DNA from: Lachnospiraceae bacterium
Lineage (GTDB): Bacteria; Bacillota; Clostridia; Lachnospirales; Lachnospiraceae
Direction of reading: 5' to 3'
Length of the DNA: 64,000 nucleotides
NCBI GenBank assembly: GCA_017540605.1
Contig: JAFYAS010000033.1
Span: 51,410-115,409 of the forward strand
Part shown: positions 33,694-41,638 of the stretch, in pieces
Layout of the letters: the number at the start of each line of letters is the position of its first letter
Position numbering within the stretch: position 1 is the stretch's first letter
Notes under the pieces: generated by a model
Told to the model about the DNA's origin: nothing
What the model saw: the letters and a program-made list of their open reading frames with translations, nothing else
The model's database searches: none
Made by a program: the position numbers and the translations under genes

Positions 33694-36156
33694 ATGAAGA
33701 AGATGAAAAAAAGATTAATGGCAGTGGCTCTTGCCGCCACTTTGATGGTAGCAAGCTTTACCGTGGTTCCGGTAAAGAGTGTATATGCTGAACCGCCGCA
33801 AGATGCAAGTGTGGTCATGTTTGATCAGAGCAGCTATGATGATAAGAATTATAATTATACTGTTATTTATGAAGAGGACAAGCTGCCTCAGGGTGTAACC
33901 TTTGATAAGGCTACAAAGACAGTAACCTTGGATAATGCCAAGTATGACAACCTTACACTAAACTGTGGAGTATATTCGGGAACCTTCAATATCAATATCA
34001 AGGGTGACAATTCCATTGGCTATATTGAGTTCTCTACCGATCAGGATCCCAGAGGCTCAAAGGATTGTACCCTGAATATTACCGGTGATGGAAGTCTTAC
34101 TGTTAACAAGAATAAGTTAAATGTTGTCGGTATTATGGCATGGGAATGGGAGCATACCACTATTCATGTGGATAAATATGTGAACCTAACCGTATATGGA
34201 GGAGAAAGCAGTAAATTTAATACACCTCATTTCAAAGGTACTGGCTCAGTTGTCAATCTTTGCACTACTGCAACAAAAGAAGAATCCTTTACTGTAGATG
34301 GGGATGTTGAGGGTGGATTTAAGTATGGTGATAGCGAGATCAGAAACTATGGTATACAGCCTATGCTTTGCTATGTGGAGCCCGAATCAGGTTATCTGTG
34401 TAAGAAAAAGGATGCTAATTATGATGCATATTATATAGCTAAGTATTGGAATTCCGGTACGGAAACAAAATATTACATGTGTCCAATAAATATAACAGAG
34501 ACGATCATCACCTCTGAAGATTATGCAGATGCTACCTTCTCTTCCCTTGAGGCTGCAAAGGAAGATTATGAAGTGTACTCAAGTATCCCTTCGCAGTTTG
34601 CAGGAAGAAAGGATTTTTCTGTTTCAGATGGAAAGGTTCTGGCACAGGTATACGAGAGGGATAAATGGCAAACCTTTGAGGGTGAATGTACTAAGGACGG
34701 AAAGAAGTATGCGTTTAATGCTGATTATACCACAGATGATAAAAATGGGGATAATATAATAACTGATGACGAATGTGATTTCTTTTATTACCTCTTCCCT
34801 TTAGAGGTAACCGCTAATGTGATTTATGATAAGAATTATGGCGATTATGAGGCTTATTATCATCTGAATGATGTGACCTATAGTGATATTTTATCGAATC
34901 CATTTAAAGTTGATGATGTTGGTGAAAAGGATAATAATTTCTGGTCTGATGGAGCATACTATGAGGATCTTGAAAAGGCAGGCTACAAGGTATCAATAAA
35001 GAACACATTTTACACCCATGTAGTATCAAACAATCCCCTTGTGGTAAAGGCAAAAGCAAAGCCTATTCCTACCCTTACCACAGCGGCAGATACGTTTACC
35101 AAGACAGTTGGTGATGCAGCATTTTCACTTGGTGCAAAATCAGATGTAGCAACCATCACTTATAAGTCAAGCAATCCTTCTGTTGCAACAGTTGCCGCAG
35201 ATGGAACGGTGACCGTAGTTGGCGAGGGAACAGCGGATATCACCATCGAGGCAAGCGGTGACGGCTATCAGACTGCAACTAAGGTTGTAAAGCTTACGGT
35301 TAATCCTGTGCCTACAACAGAGGCTCCGAAGGTAGAAACTACAGAGGCCCCCAAGGAAGAAACAACTGAAGCTCCTGTAAAAGGAACAAAGGAGACTGTA
35401 GGAAATGCCACTGTTACCGTTACCGAAACAAAGGATGGTAAGACAGCGGTTGAATATAACGGTACTACTGACAAGAAGGCTACTAAGGTTGAGATTCCCT
35501 CAACTGTTAGTGTAGGCGGTGTTATAGCAACAGTAACCTCTATTTCAGAAAATGCATTTAAGGGAAATACTTCTGTTAAGCAGGTTACTATCCCAAAGAC
35601 CATAGAGGAGATCGGCGATAGCGCATTTAAGGGCTGTACAAATCTTCAGAAGGTTAATATTCCCAATAGTGTGGATGAGATCGGAGACAGCGCCTTTAAC
35701 GGTTGTAAGAACTTAAAGACTGCAACCATATCAAATGGAGTAGAAAAGATTGGTGCAAATGCATTTGGCGGTTGTACCAAGCTTACCAAGGTTACTGTTC
35801 CCAAGTCTGTTAAGAGCATTGGAAAGAATGCTTTTAAGGGCTGCACCTCTCTTACAAATGCGGATGTAAAGAGTACAGCTGTAAAGACTATTTCTCAGGG
35901 CGCATTCCAAAACTGTCCCAAGCTTAAGAAGGTTACAGTTACAAATAATGTGACAAAGATCGACAAGAATGCATTCTCCGGTGATAAGAATCTTAAGAAT
36001 ATCAACATTGCAAGTACCAAGCTTAAGACTGTCGGAAAAAACGCATTTAAGAATGTTCCCAAAACAGCGACAGCCACAGTTCCCAAGGCAAAGAAGACTG
36101 CATATACAAAGCTTCTTAGAAAGGGTGGCTTCAAGGGAAAGATAAAGGCTAAGTAA
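33694..36156 (+). CDS. Secreted BspA-like leucine-rich-repeat protein with Ig-like domain
   Basis: 820 residues. A signal peptide is present (cleavage near VYA, about residue 32). The N-terminal half (about 35-450) is beta-rich and unrecognised. A bacterial Ig-like (Big_2) domain lies at about 455-535 (TYKSSNPSVATVAADGTVTV). A TTEAP-type linker lies at about 537-565. The C-terminal third has at least seven LRR_5/BspA repeats of about 23 residues (pattern IGDSAFKGCTNLQKVNIP). It ends in a Lys-rich region with no sortase signal. BspA-type proteins often bind host or plant surface molecules or other cells; the ligand here is unknown. GGAGG precedes the ATG. Confidence 0.85.
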   Translation: MKKMKKRLMAVALAATLMVASFTVVPVKSVYAEPPQDASVVMFDQSSYDDKNYNYTVIYEEDKLPQGVTFDKATKTVTLDNAKYDNLTLNCGVYSGTFNINIKGDNSIGYIEFSTDQDPRGSKDCTLNITGDGSLTVNKNKLNVVGIMAWEWEHTTIHVDKYVNLTVYGGESSKFNTPHFKGTGSVVNLCTTATKEESFTVDGDVEGGFKYGDSEIRNYGIQPMLCYVEPESGYLCKKKDANYDAYYIAKYWNSGTETKYYMCPINITETIITSEDYADATFSSLEAAKEDYEVYSSIPSQFAGRKDFSVSDGKVLAQVYERDKWQTFEGECTKDGKKYAFNADYTTDDKNGDNIITDDECDFFYYLFPLEVTANVIYDKNYGDYEAYYHLNDVTYSDILSNPFKVDDVGEKDNNFWSDGAYYEDLEKAGYKVSIKNTFYTHVVSNNPLVVKAKAKPIPTLTTAADTFTKTVGDAAFSLGAKSDVATITYKSSNPSVATVAADGTVTVVGEGTADITIEASGDGYQTATKVVKLTVNPVPTTEAPKVETTEAPKEETTEAPVKGTKETVGNATVTVTETKDGKTAVEYNGTTDKKATKVEIPSTVSVGGVIATVTSISENAFKGNTSVKQVTIPKTIEEIGDSAFKGCTNLQKVNIPNSVDEIGDSAFNGCKNLKTATISNGVEKIGANAFGGCTKLTKVTVPKSVKSIGKNAFKGCTSLTNADVKSTAVKTISQGAFQNCPKLKKVTVTNNVTKIDKNAFSGDKNLKNINIASTKLKTVGKNAFKNVPKTATATVPKAKKTAYTKLLRKGGFKGKIKAK

Positions 36157-36177
36157 TAATTTCATAAGCTGATGATA

Positions 36178-36217
36178 AGAAACTCAATCTCCTATGAGGT
36201 TGGGTTTCTTTTTTTTC
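36178..36217 (+). terminator. Strong rho-independent terminator after the LRR protein gene
   Basis: A 14-bp stem AGAAACTCAATCTC (36178-36191) / GAGGTTGGGTTTCT (36196-36209), with two T:G pairs and a CTAT loop, followed by a run of eight or nine T. It touches the next promoter. Confidence 0.9.
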
Positions 36218-36246
36218 TTGACAAATATGTAAGAATAATATATAAT
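36218..36246 (+). promoter_or_regulatory. cysK: Consensus sigma-A promoter of cysK
   Basis: Perfect -35 TTGACA (36218-36223), 17-base spacer and perfect -10 TATAAT (36241-36246). Such a strong promoter would normally need a repressor; see the adjoining dyad. Confidence 0.88.
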
Positions 36247-36264
36247 CCTATTTATCTGATAGGA
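36246..36264. promoter_or_regulatory. Candidate operator for the Rrf2 regulator
   Basis: A perfect dyad TCCTAT-(7)-ATAGGA begins at the last base of the -10 box and covers the expected transcription start. Its position suits a repressor, and the Rrf2-family gene lies just downstream of cysK. The link is inferred. Confidence 0.5.
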
Positions 36265-36290
36265 ATATACGCTTAAAGGAGGATTTTATC

Positions 36291-37226
36291 ATGAGTGACA
36301 TTAAGGAAAGCTCACTGGAGCTTATTGGAAAGACACCTATACTTAAGCTTAGCAGATATGCAAAGAAAGCCGGAGTAGAGGATGCGACTATTCTCGGAAA
36401 GCTTGAGTATCTGAATCCTGCAGGTTCGGTTAAAGACAGGATTGCTCTTGCAATGATCGAGGACGCAGAGAAGAAGGGACTTTTAAAGCCCGGAGCAACC
36501 ATTATCGAGCCTACATCAGGCAATACCGGTATCGGACTTGCAGCAGTTGCTGCAGCAAAGGGCTATCATGCTATACTTACACTTCCTGACACTATGAGTG
36601 TTGAGAGAAGAAATCTTTTAAAGGCTTATGGTGCTGAGATCGTGCTTACAGAGGGTGCCAAGGGTATGAAGGGCGCTATCGCCAAGGCTGATGAGCTCAA
36701 CAAGGAGATCGAGGGCTCTATCATTCTTGGACAGTTTGTAAATCAGGCCAATCCTGAGATGCACAAGAAGACAACAGGTCCTGAGATCTGGGAGCAGACC
36801 GACGGAAAGGTGGATATCTTTATCGCCGGTGTAGGAACAGGGGGAACTCTTTCAGGTGTTGGCGAGTACTTAAAGTCAAAGAATCCTGATGTGAAGATCG
36901 TAGCTGTTGAGCCCGCTACAAGCCCTGTGCTTTCAAAGGGTGAAGCAGGACCTCACAAGATTCAGGGTATAGGTGCAGGCTTTGTTCCTGAGACTCTTAA
37001 TACAAAGATTTATGATGAGGTTATAACCATAGAGAATGAGGATGCATTTGCGGAAGGAAAGGCATTTGCAGTAAGCGAGGGAATACTTGTAGGTATTTCA
37101 TCAGGTGCTGCACTTAAGGCTGCAACTATACTTGCAAGCCGTCCTGAGAACAAGGGTAAGACCATAGTCGCTCTTCTTCCTGATTCAGGAGACCGCTATC
37201 TTTCAACTCCTCTTTTCGCACACTAA
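36291..37226 (+). CDS. cysK: Cysteine synthase A (O-acetylserine sulfhydrylase)
   Basis: 311 residues, PLP enzyme of fold type II that makes cysteine from O-acetylserine and sulfide. [14 protein letters not shown]-Lys in [11 protein letters not shown], the asparagine loop [27 protein letters not shown] and the C-terminal [11 protein letters not shown] and [12 protein letters not shown] are all intact. AAAGGAGG precedes the ATG. It has its own strong promoter and is followed by an Rrf2 regulator, suggesting regulation by sulfur or Fe-S status. It works with the serine acetyltransferase at 28244. Confidence 0.96.
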   Translation: MSDIKESSLELIGKTPILKLSRYAKKAGVEDATILGKLEYLNPAGSVKDRIALAMIEDAEKKGLLKPGATIIEPTSGNTGIGLAAVAAAKGYHAILTLPDTMSVERRNLLKAYGAEIVLTEGAKGMKGAIAKADELNKEIEGSIILGQFVNQANPEMHKKTTGPEIWEQTDGKVDIFIAGVGTGGTLSGVGEYLKSKNPDVKIVAVEPATSPVLSKGEAGPHKIQGIGAGFVPETLNTKIYDEVITIENEDAFAEGKAFAVSEGILVGISSGAALKAATILASRPENKGKTIVALLPDSGDRYLSTPLFAH

Positions 37227-37227
37227 T

Positions 37228-37245
37228 TATAAGCATTTGCTTATA
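37228..37245. promoter_or_regulatory. Palindrome between cysK and the Rrf2 gene
   Basis: A perfect inverted repeat TATAAGCA-TT-TGCTTATA. There is no T tract, so it is not a typical terminator. It could be a second regulator site or an mRNA processing/stabilising hairpin. Confidence 0.45.
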
Positions 37246-37265
37246 GGTATGGGAGGACATTTTTA

Positions 37266-37694
37266 ATGAAAATATCAACAAGAGGAAGGTACGCAATACG
37301 CGTAATGATAGATCTGGCCGAGCATGCCCAGGGTGAATATATTCCCCTTGCGGATATTGCAAGAAGGCAGGAGATATCTGAAAAGTACCTTGAGGCGATT
37401 GTATCCATGCTTGTGAAGGCCGGACTTTTGGTGGGCCTTCGAGGAAAAAAGGGTGGGTATCGTCTGACCAAGACTCCGGATCAGTATTCTGTGGGAGATA
37501 TACTAAAGATCACAGAGGGCAATTTTGCTCCGGTAGCCTGTTTGGAGGATGAGATCAATTCCTGCGACAGAGCATCGGAATGCAAGACACTTAAGGTTTG
37601 GGAGGATTTTCAGAAGCTTGTAAATGATTATTTTTCAAGCATTACTATAGAGAGCCTAACAGGAAATGACGGGTGTTATGATTATGTCATTTGA
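37266..37694 (+). CDS. Rrf2 family transcriptional regulator with three cysteines
   Basis: 142 residues. A winged HTH of the Rrf2 type: MKISTRGRYAIRVMIDLAEH, PLADIARRQEISEKYLEAI and the wing GLRGKKGGYRL. Three cysteines follow in the effector region (CLEDEINSCDRASEC, spacing C-x7-C-x5-C), similar to but not identical with the IscR [2Fe-2S] pattern (C-x5-C-x5-C). CymR, the Rrf2 cysteine-metabolism repressor of Bacillus, lacks such a set. Its position after cysK suggests control of cysteine synthesis, perhaps through an Fe-S cluster. It overlaps the next frame at its 3' end. Confidence 0.88.
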   Translation: MKISTRGRYAIRVMIDLAEHAQGEYIPLADIARRQEISEKYLEAIVSMLVKAGLLVGLRGKKGGYRLTKTPDQYSVGDILKITEGNFAPVACLEDEINSCDRASECKTLKVWEDFQKLVNDYFSSITIESLTGNDGCYDYVI

Positions 37695-38523
37695 TAATAT
37701 TCATTTCAAGACATCCGAAAGAACAACGGATATTGTGGTGAAAAATGGTGTTACATACCTGACCTACAGGATATTTGATGGTCTGCCGGTGAAAGCGGCG
37801 GTATCAACAAGACTTGGAGGTGTGAGCGAGGGATATGTGGGCACCATGAATATGAGCACCACAAGAGGTGACGACCCCAAGGCGGTGGAAGAAAATCACC
37901 GCCTTTTTTCCGATGCTGTGGGTTATGACAGTAAAAGGCTTGTAATGTCGGATCAGATTCATGAGACTACAGTTATCAGGGTATATGAAGAGGACGCGGG
38001 AGCAGGAGTGTTGAGGCGGGGAGTAGACGGTCTGATGACAGATGTAAAAAAGCTTCCCCTTATGACCTTTTATGCTGACTGTGTTCCGCTTATGATTTAT
38101 GATACCAAAAATCATGTGATCGCTATGAGTCATTCGGGATGGAGAGGTACGGTGGCAAGAATCGGAGAGATCACATTGAAAAGAATGAAGGAGGAATATG
38201 GCACTGATCCCATAGATGTGAGAGTGGCTATCGGACCCTCTATCTGTCAGGATTGCTATGAGGTGGATAAAACTCTTTTAGACGCATTTTATGAGAGCTT
38301 TTCAGAAGCTTCAAGAGATTGGTTCAAGCCCTCTGTAAATGAAGATCATTTTATGCTTGACCTTCAATCTGCTTGCAGATATACTCTTATTAGGGCTGGC
38401 GTAAAGAAAGAAAATATTGCTATGCCAGATCTTTGTACCTGTTGTAATCCCGACTTCTTATTTTCTCACAGAGCAAGTCATGGGAAAAGGGGAAATCTGT
38501 CGGTGGTAATGGAGTTAATGTGA
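37678..38523 (+). CDS. YfiH/LACC1 family purine nucleoside phosphorylase-like protein
   Basis: About 281 residues. This is the family once called multicopper polyphenol oxidase; members are now known as zinc-dependent enzymes acting on adenosine and other purine nucleosides. Family residues are visible: VSTRLGGVSEG, the first His in MSDQIHETTV, TFYADCVPLMIYD, MSHSGWRGTVARI, AIGPSICQDCYEV and CTCCNPDFLFSHRASHGKRG. The start is uncertain: ATGs at 37666, 37678 and 37684 are in frame and all overlap or lie near the Rrf2 stop. ATG 37678 is a compromise. Confidence 0.88.
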   Translation: MIMSFDNIHFKTSERTTDIVVKNGVTYLTYRIFDGLPVKAAVSTRLGGVSEGYVGTMNMSTTRGDDPKAVEENHRLFSDAVGYDSKRLVMSDQIHETTVIRVYEEDAGAGVLRRGVDGLMTDVKKLPLMTFYADCVPLMIYDTKNHVIAMSHSGWRGTVARIGEITLKRMKEEYGTDPIDVRVAIGPSICQDCYEVDKTLLDAFYESFSEASRDWFKPSVNEDHFMLDLQSACRYTLIRAGVKKENIAMPDLCTCCNPDFLFSHRASHGKRGNLSVVMELM

Positions 38524-38544
38524 TGTATTGAAGGGAGTAGCGAT

Positions 38545-39021
38545 ATGGAAGAAGCAATGAGAAAAGTAGGCATGAAGATGAGCATAAGTATGGGTTTGAT
38601 CCTTAGCTTTTGTTTGTCTTTGGTAGGGAATCTTACCTCAGGACATTTTACGGTTCCGGGATTTTTGGTAAGCTTTGCAGCAAGTACCGTGATCAGCTTG
38701 ATCATAGGCTTTGTGATCCCTACAAAGAAGGTTGGAGACAGTGTTTGTGACAAATTAAACCTTAAGCCGGGGCTTGGCAGAAGGTGTATGGAGACTCTGG
38801 TTTCAGACCTTATCTACACACCAATCATTACACTTTGTATGATCATCCTTGCAAGGAAGATGGGAGAGTCGCACGGTGCGCAGTTTCCTCCCTTTGTCGT
38901 GATGTTTTTAAGCTCCCTTGCTACAAGCCTTTTGGTAGCTTATGTCATCATATTCTTCCTGATGCCATTCTTAATAAAGACATTTACCAAGGATCTTCCG
39001 AAGCCTCCTATGGGGAATTAA
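38545..39021 (+). CDS. Small integral membrane protein, about four TM helices, unknown function
   Basis: 158 residues. Hydrophobic helices lie near residues 12-30, 38-58, 90-105 and 118-142. Short charged loops and a positively charged C-terminus (LPKPPMGN end) suggest cytoplasmic ends. I do not recognise the family. GGGAG precedes the ATG at a suitable distance. A strong terminator follows, so it is the last gene of the cysK-Rrf2-YfiH run. Confidence 0.75.
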   Translation: MEEAMRKVGMKMSISMGLILSFCLSLVGNLTSGHFTVPGFLVSFAASTVISLIIGFVIPTKKVGDSVCDKLNLKPGLGRRCMETLVSDLIYTPIITLCMIILARKMGESHGAQFPPFVVMFLSSLATSLLVAYVIIFFLMPFLIKTFTKDLPKPPMGN

Positions 39022-39032
39022 TGAGAATAATA

Positions 39033-39070
39033 AAGGACTGTCGCGGTAGTTGTTGCGACAGTCCTTATTT
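39033..39070 (+). terminator. Rho-independent terminator
   Basis: A perfect 12-bp stem AAGGACTGTCGC (39033-39044) / GCGACAGTCCTT (39055-39066) with a 10-nt loop, followed by ATTTTATT. Confidence 0.85.
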
Positions 39071-39084
39071 TATTGAAAAGTATC

Positions 39085-39233
39085 CGTAACTGGTAGCAGC
39101 TTCGCTGCTGTCAGTTACGAGCATCTCGCTCATTTAGAGACTTTGCTTCGCAAAGTGGAGCGAGATGCCTTCCTGCGTCACAGCTTAACACGCTCTGAAC
39201 AGCAAGTGTTCAGAGCTGTAGTGAACAGTTACG
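39085..39233. mobile_element. Repeat family B, complete MITE-like element (149 bp)
   Basis: The ends are the inverted pair CGTAACTG (39085-39092) and CAGTTACG (39226-39233). Inside are three strong hairpins. The first is CGTAACTG..AGCAGC-ttc-GCTGCT..CAGTTACG (39085-39119). The second is GCATCTCGCTC...GAGCGAGATGC around ACTTTGC/GCAAAGT (about 39121-39168). The third is GCTCTGAAC/GTTCAGAGC (about 39192-39216). It encodes no protein. Bases 63859-64000 are nearly identical. It lies between a terminator and the 3' end of proC. Confidence 0.8.
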
Positions 39234-39241
39234 ACACTTTT

Positions 39242-40075
39242 TTATTTCTTCGACAGCTGCTGTGATTTCTCAAAGGGCTTAACGATGGATTGTATAGCTG
39301 CATTCCTAAAGCCGTTCTCTTCAAGGGCTTTTACACCGCAGATCGTGGTTCCGGCAGGAGAGCAAACCTCATCCTTTAACTGCTCGGGATGCTTGCCTGA
39401 GGTGAGAACCAATCCGCAGGCACCCTTTACTGCCTGTGCGGCAAAGCGTATAGCCTGGGCTCTCGGCATTCCGCAGGATACGGCACCATCTGCCATGGCT
39501 TCAACAAACATATAAGCATACGCCGGTACGCAACCACCGATGACACCTGCTATCTCAAGACCGCTTTCGGGCATTTTCTCAAGAAGTCCGGCATGCTTAA
39601 ACATTTCCATAAGCTCATCCGTATATTTTTCTGAAGTCTCGTCTGCTGTTGAAAAGAAGAGAAGACCTTCCCCTATGGCAGCGGGAAGATTGGGGAATAT
39701 CCTGACGATGGGAAGCTTTTCGGAAGAAAGTCCTGAAAGCTCTCTGATCCTTTCGATAGGAGTTCCTGCTGCGATGGAAACAAGTATCTTTTCCTCACCT
39801 TTTTCTGTGCATTCCTTAAGTGTTGGAGCAATGGTGTCCATCACGAGAGGCAATACCTGAGGCTTAACGGCAAGAAGTATGTATTTTGAAGCCTTAACAG
39901 CCTCTTTGTTGTCAGCTATTCCCTGTACTCCAAAATCCGACACGACCTGATTTAGTCTATCCTTGTCGGGTTCTGAAACAACTATATCTTCTCCCTTAAT
40001 AGCTTCGTTTTTTGTGAGTGCGGTGAGCATTCCAAGTCCCATGTTTCCGCAACCGATAAATGTGATCAAACTCAT
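39242..40075 (-). CDS. proC: Pyrroline-5-carboxylate reductase
   Basis: 277 residues. It reduces pyrroline-5-carboxylate to proline using NAD(P)H. The N-terminal Rossmann motif FIGCGNMGLGM, the LAVKPQ strand, VSIAAGTP, VRIFPNLPAAIGEG and the C-terminal conserved segment VCSPAGTTICGVKALEENGF are all clear. GGATG lies before the ATG. The 3' end is next to repeat B. It is divergent from the gene at 40191, with a shared intergenic region of 115 bases. Confidence 0.95.
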   Translation of the reverse strand: MSLITFIGCGNMGLGMLTALTKNEAIKGEDIVVSEPDKDRLNQVVSDFGVQGIADNKEAVKASKYILLAVKPQVLPLVMDTIAPTLKECTEKGEEKILVSIAAGTPIERIRELSGLSSEKLPIVRIFPNLPAAIGEGLLFFSTADETSEKYTDELMEMFKHAGLLEKMPESGLEIAGVIGGCVPAYAYMFVEAMADGAVSCGMPRAQAIRFAAQAVKGACGLVLTSGKHPEQLKDEVCSPAGTTICGVKALEENGFRNAAIQSIVKPFEKSQQLSKK

Positions 40076-40098
40076 AGTATCATCCTTTCAAAAATTCA

Positions 40099-40165
40099 TT
40101 TCAAAATATCGTGATTTGTGGTATTATATAATGTACCGACCTTATGAGTATAAATAATAGTCGGT
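40099..40165 (+). promoter_or_regulatory. Putative promoter and ACCGAC dyad between proC and the DUF5721-like gene
   Basis: Plus strand: -35-like TTTCAA (40099-40104), 17-base spacer, extended -10 TGG-TATTAT (40119-40127). A second -10-like TATAAT lies at 40127-40132. ACCGAC (40135-40140) and GTCGGT (40160-40165) form a dyad downstream that could be an operator or leader hairpin. Confidence 0.4.
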
Positions 40166-40190
40166 GATATGTCAAATGGAGGTTTTTATC

Positions 40191-40676
40191 ATGGTTTCAA
40201 GGAAACTTTCCGAGGTGAAGGATTTTATGAATAAGCTTTTGATCTCGGACTCCTTTGATAAGATGCTTTTGGTTGAGGCAGAGCTTAAAACGGCCTGTGA
40301 GCTTAAGCTTTCGGGAAGGGTAAATAAGGCTTTTTTTGATGAAGACGATCCCGAAAGGAATGAAGATTTTTTGCCATGGTCAAGGCTAAAGGGTCTTATG
40401 CTTCAGGCGATAAAGGGTAATCGTACTCCCTTGTCCTTTAAGATAGTCTTTCTTCTTCCAAGGGACAATCTAAATGATATCATCATACGGAACAATCTTT
40501 TAGTATCTCCCGATGATGTTGCAGGTATGTATTTGAATATCCATTTTGAAAAGGGTGAGCTTTTCCTTACATCCGGTACATCCCTAAAGGTTTTTACACC
40601 TGATAGGACAGTGGAGCAGATGTGGGATGATGCTTTTTTGGCATTTTTGAAAAAGCATGGTATAGCTACGGAATAA
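40191..40676 (+). CDS. DUF5721-like protein of unknown function
   Basis: 161 residues from ATG 40191, which has GGAGG 8 bases upstream; an in-frame ATG at 40164 lies before that site. Soluble, mixed alpha/beta, with no signal peptide. The pattern VKDFMNKLLISDSFDKMLLVEAEL at the start and FTPDRTVEQMWDDAFLAFLKKHGI at the end resembles a Lachnospiraceae protein family I associate with DUF5721 from memory. No function is known. It lies 17 bases upstream of the deacetylase gene. Confidence 0.7.
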   Translation: MVSRKLSEVKDFMNKLLISDSFDKMLLVEAELKTACELKLSGRVNKAFFDEDDPERNEDFLPWSRLKGLMLQAIKGNRTPLSFKIVFLLPRDNLNDIIIRNNLLVSPDDVAGMYLNIHFEKGELFLTSGTSLKVFTPDRTVEQMWDDAFLAFLKKHGIATE

Positions 40677-40693
40677 AAAAGAGGTTTAGTACA

Positions 40694-41626
40694 TTGGATC
40701 AGAGAAAAAGAGTCAATCTGATAAAGAAGATAGTGATGTATGGCATTTTGATCATGCTGACCGCTCCTATCATTTCAGCAGCTCTTTTGCTTATCAAGGT
40801 TGACAGACTCGAAAAAAAGCTTAGCGTGATCGCGGTTAAGAAGAATTTTGAGCAGATGACAAATGAATATATAGAAAAAAAGTCAGGCGTGGTAAAGGAT
40901 GAAAACATTAAGCCTTCAGAGGATCCTTCGGGTGAACCGTCAGAGACGGTTACCGATGCACCCTCTACGGAGGCAGAGACCACCGATGCTTCTTCTGAGG
41001 CTACAAAAAAACAGAGGGTTTACCTGACCTTTGATGATGGTCCTTCCATAAATTGCGGAGAGATACTTGATATCCTTAAGGAAAAGAATGTAAAGGCTAC
41101 ATTTTTTTGCATTGGCAGGGAGCAGGAAAGATACAAGGAGTTTTATAAGCGTATCGTGGATGAAGGACACACTCTCGGCATGCATTCATATACCCATGAA
41201 TACAAAAAGGTTTATGAATCCGAGGAGGCTTTTCGTGCGGACGTTTTAAAGCTTCAGGCTCTTCTAAAGGATATCACGGGTGTGGAGAGTAAGGTCTACA
41301 GATTTCCGGGAGGAAGCTCCACTACTACTACGAAAAACATCAAGACCTATATCGGTGTGCTTGATGAGCTTGGTATAAGCTACTACGATTGGAATGTATT
41401 TAATGGGGATGCGGTGGATGAGATCGTATCAGCCAAGAACTTAAAAAAGAATGTTATAGACGGGGTGAAAAAGAACAAGGATTGCATTGTCCTGATGCAC
41501 GATATGCAGAACAGGCCCAATACGGTGAAGGCTCTTCCGAAGCTCATAGATGAGCTTCGTGAAATGGGGTGTGAGCTTTTACCTATTGATGATGCAACTC
41601 CGAAGATACAGCATGTAAAAAAATAG
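40694..41626 (+). CDS. Membrane-anchored polysaccharide deacetylase
   Basis: 310 residues. A single TM helix (about 13-34) and an extracellular Ser/Thr/Glu/Pro linker (about 70-105) precede a NodB deacetylase domain. TFDDGP (112-117, catalytic Asp pair), HSYTH (164-168, metal ligands), RFPGGSS, YYDWN and VLMHDMQNRPNTV provide the five family motifs. It probably removes acetyl groups from peptidoglycan or another cell-surface sugar polymer. The start is TTG 40694, with GAGG 9 bases upstream; the next Met would remove part of the TM region. Confidence 0.9.
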   Translation: MDQRKRVNLIKKIVMYGILIMLTAPIISAALLLIKVDRLEKKLSVIAVKKNFEQMTNEYIEKKSGVVKDENIKPSEDPSGEPSETVTDAPSTEAETTDASSEATKKQRVYLTFDDGPSINCGEILDILKEKNVKATFFCIGREQERYKEFYKRIVDEGHTLGMHSYTHEYKKVYESEEAFRADVLKLQALLKDITGVESKVYRFPGGSSTTTTKNIKTYIGVLDELGISYYDWNVFNGDAVDEIVSAKNLKKNVIDGVKKNKDCIVLMHDMQNRPNTVKALPKLIDELREMGCELLPIDDATPKIQHVKK

Positions 41627-41638
41627 GAGGTAGGTATT

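Noticed and set aside
35530..36030. Regularly spaced similar DNA segments that might suggest a CRISPR array
   Set aside because: They are in-frame LRR_5 coding repeats of about 69 bases with diverging sequence. There are no constant repeats with unique spacers and no cas genes.
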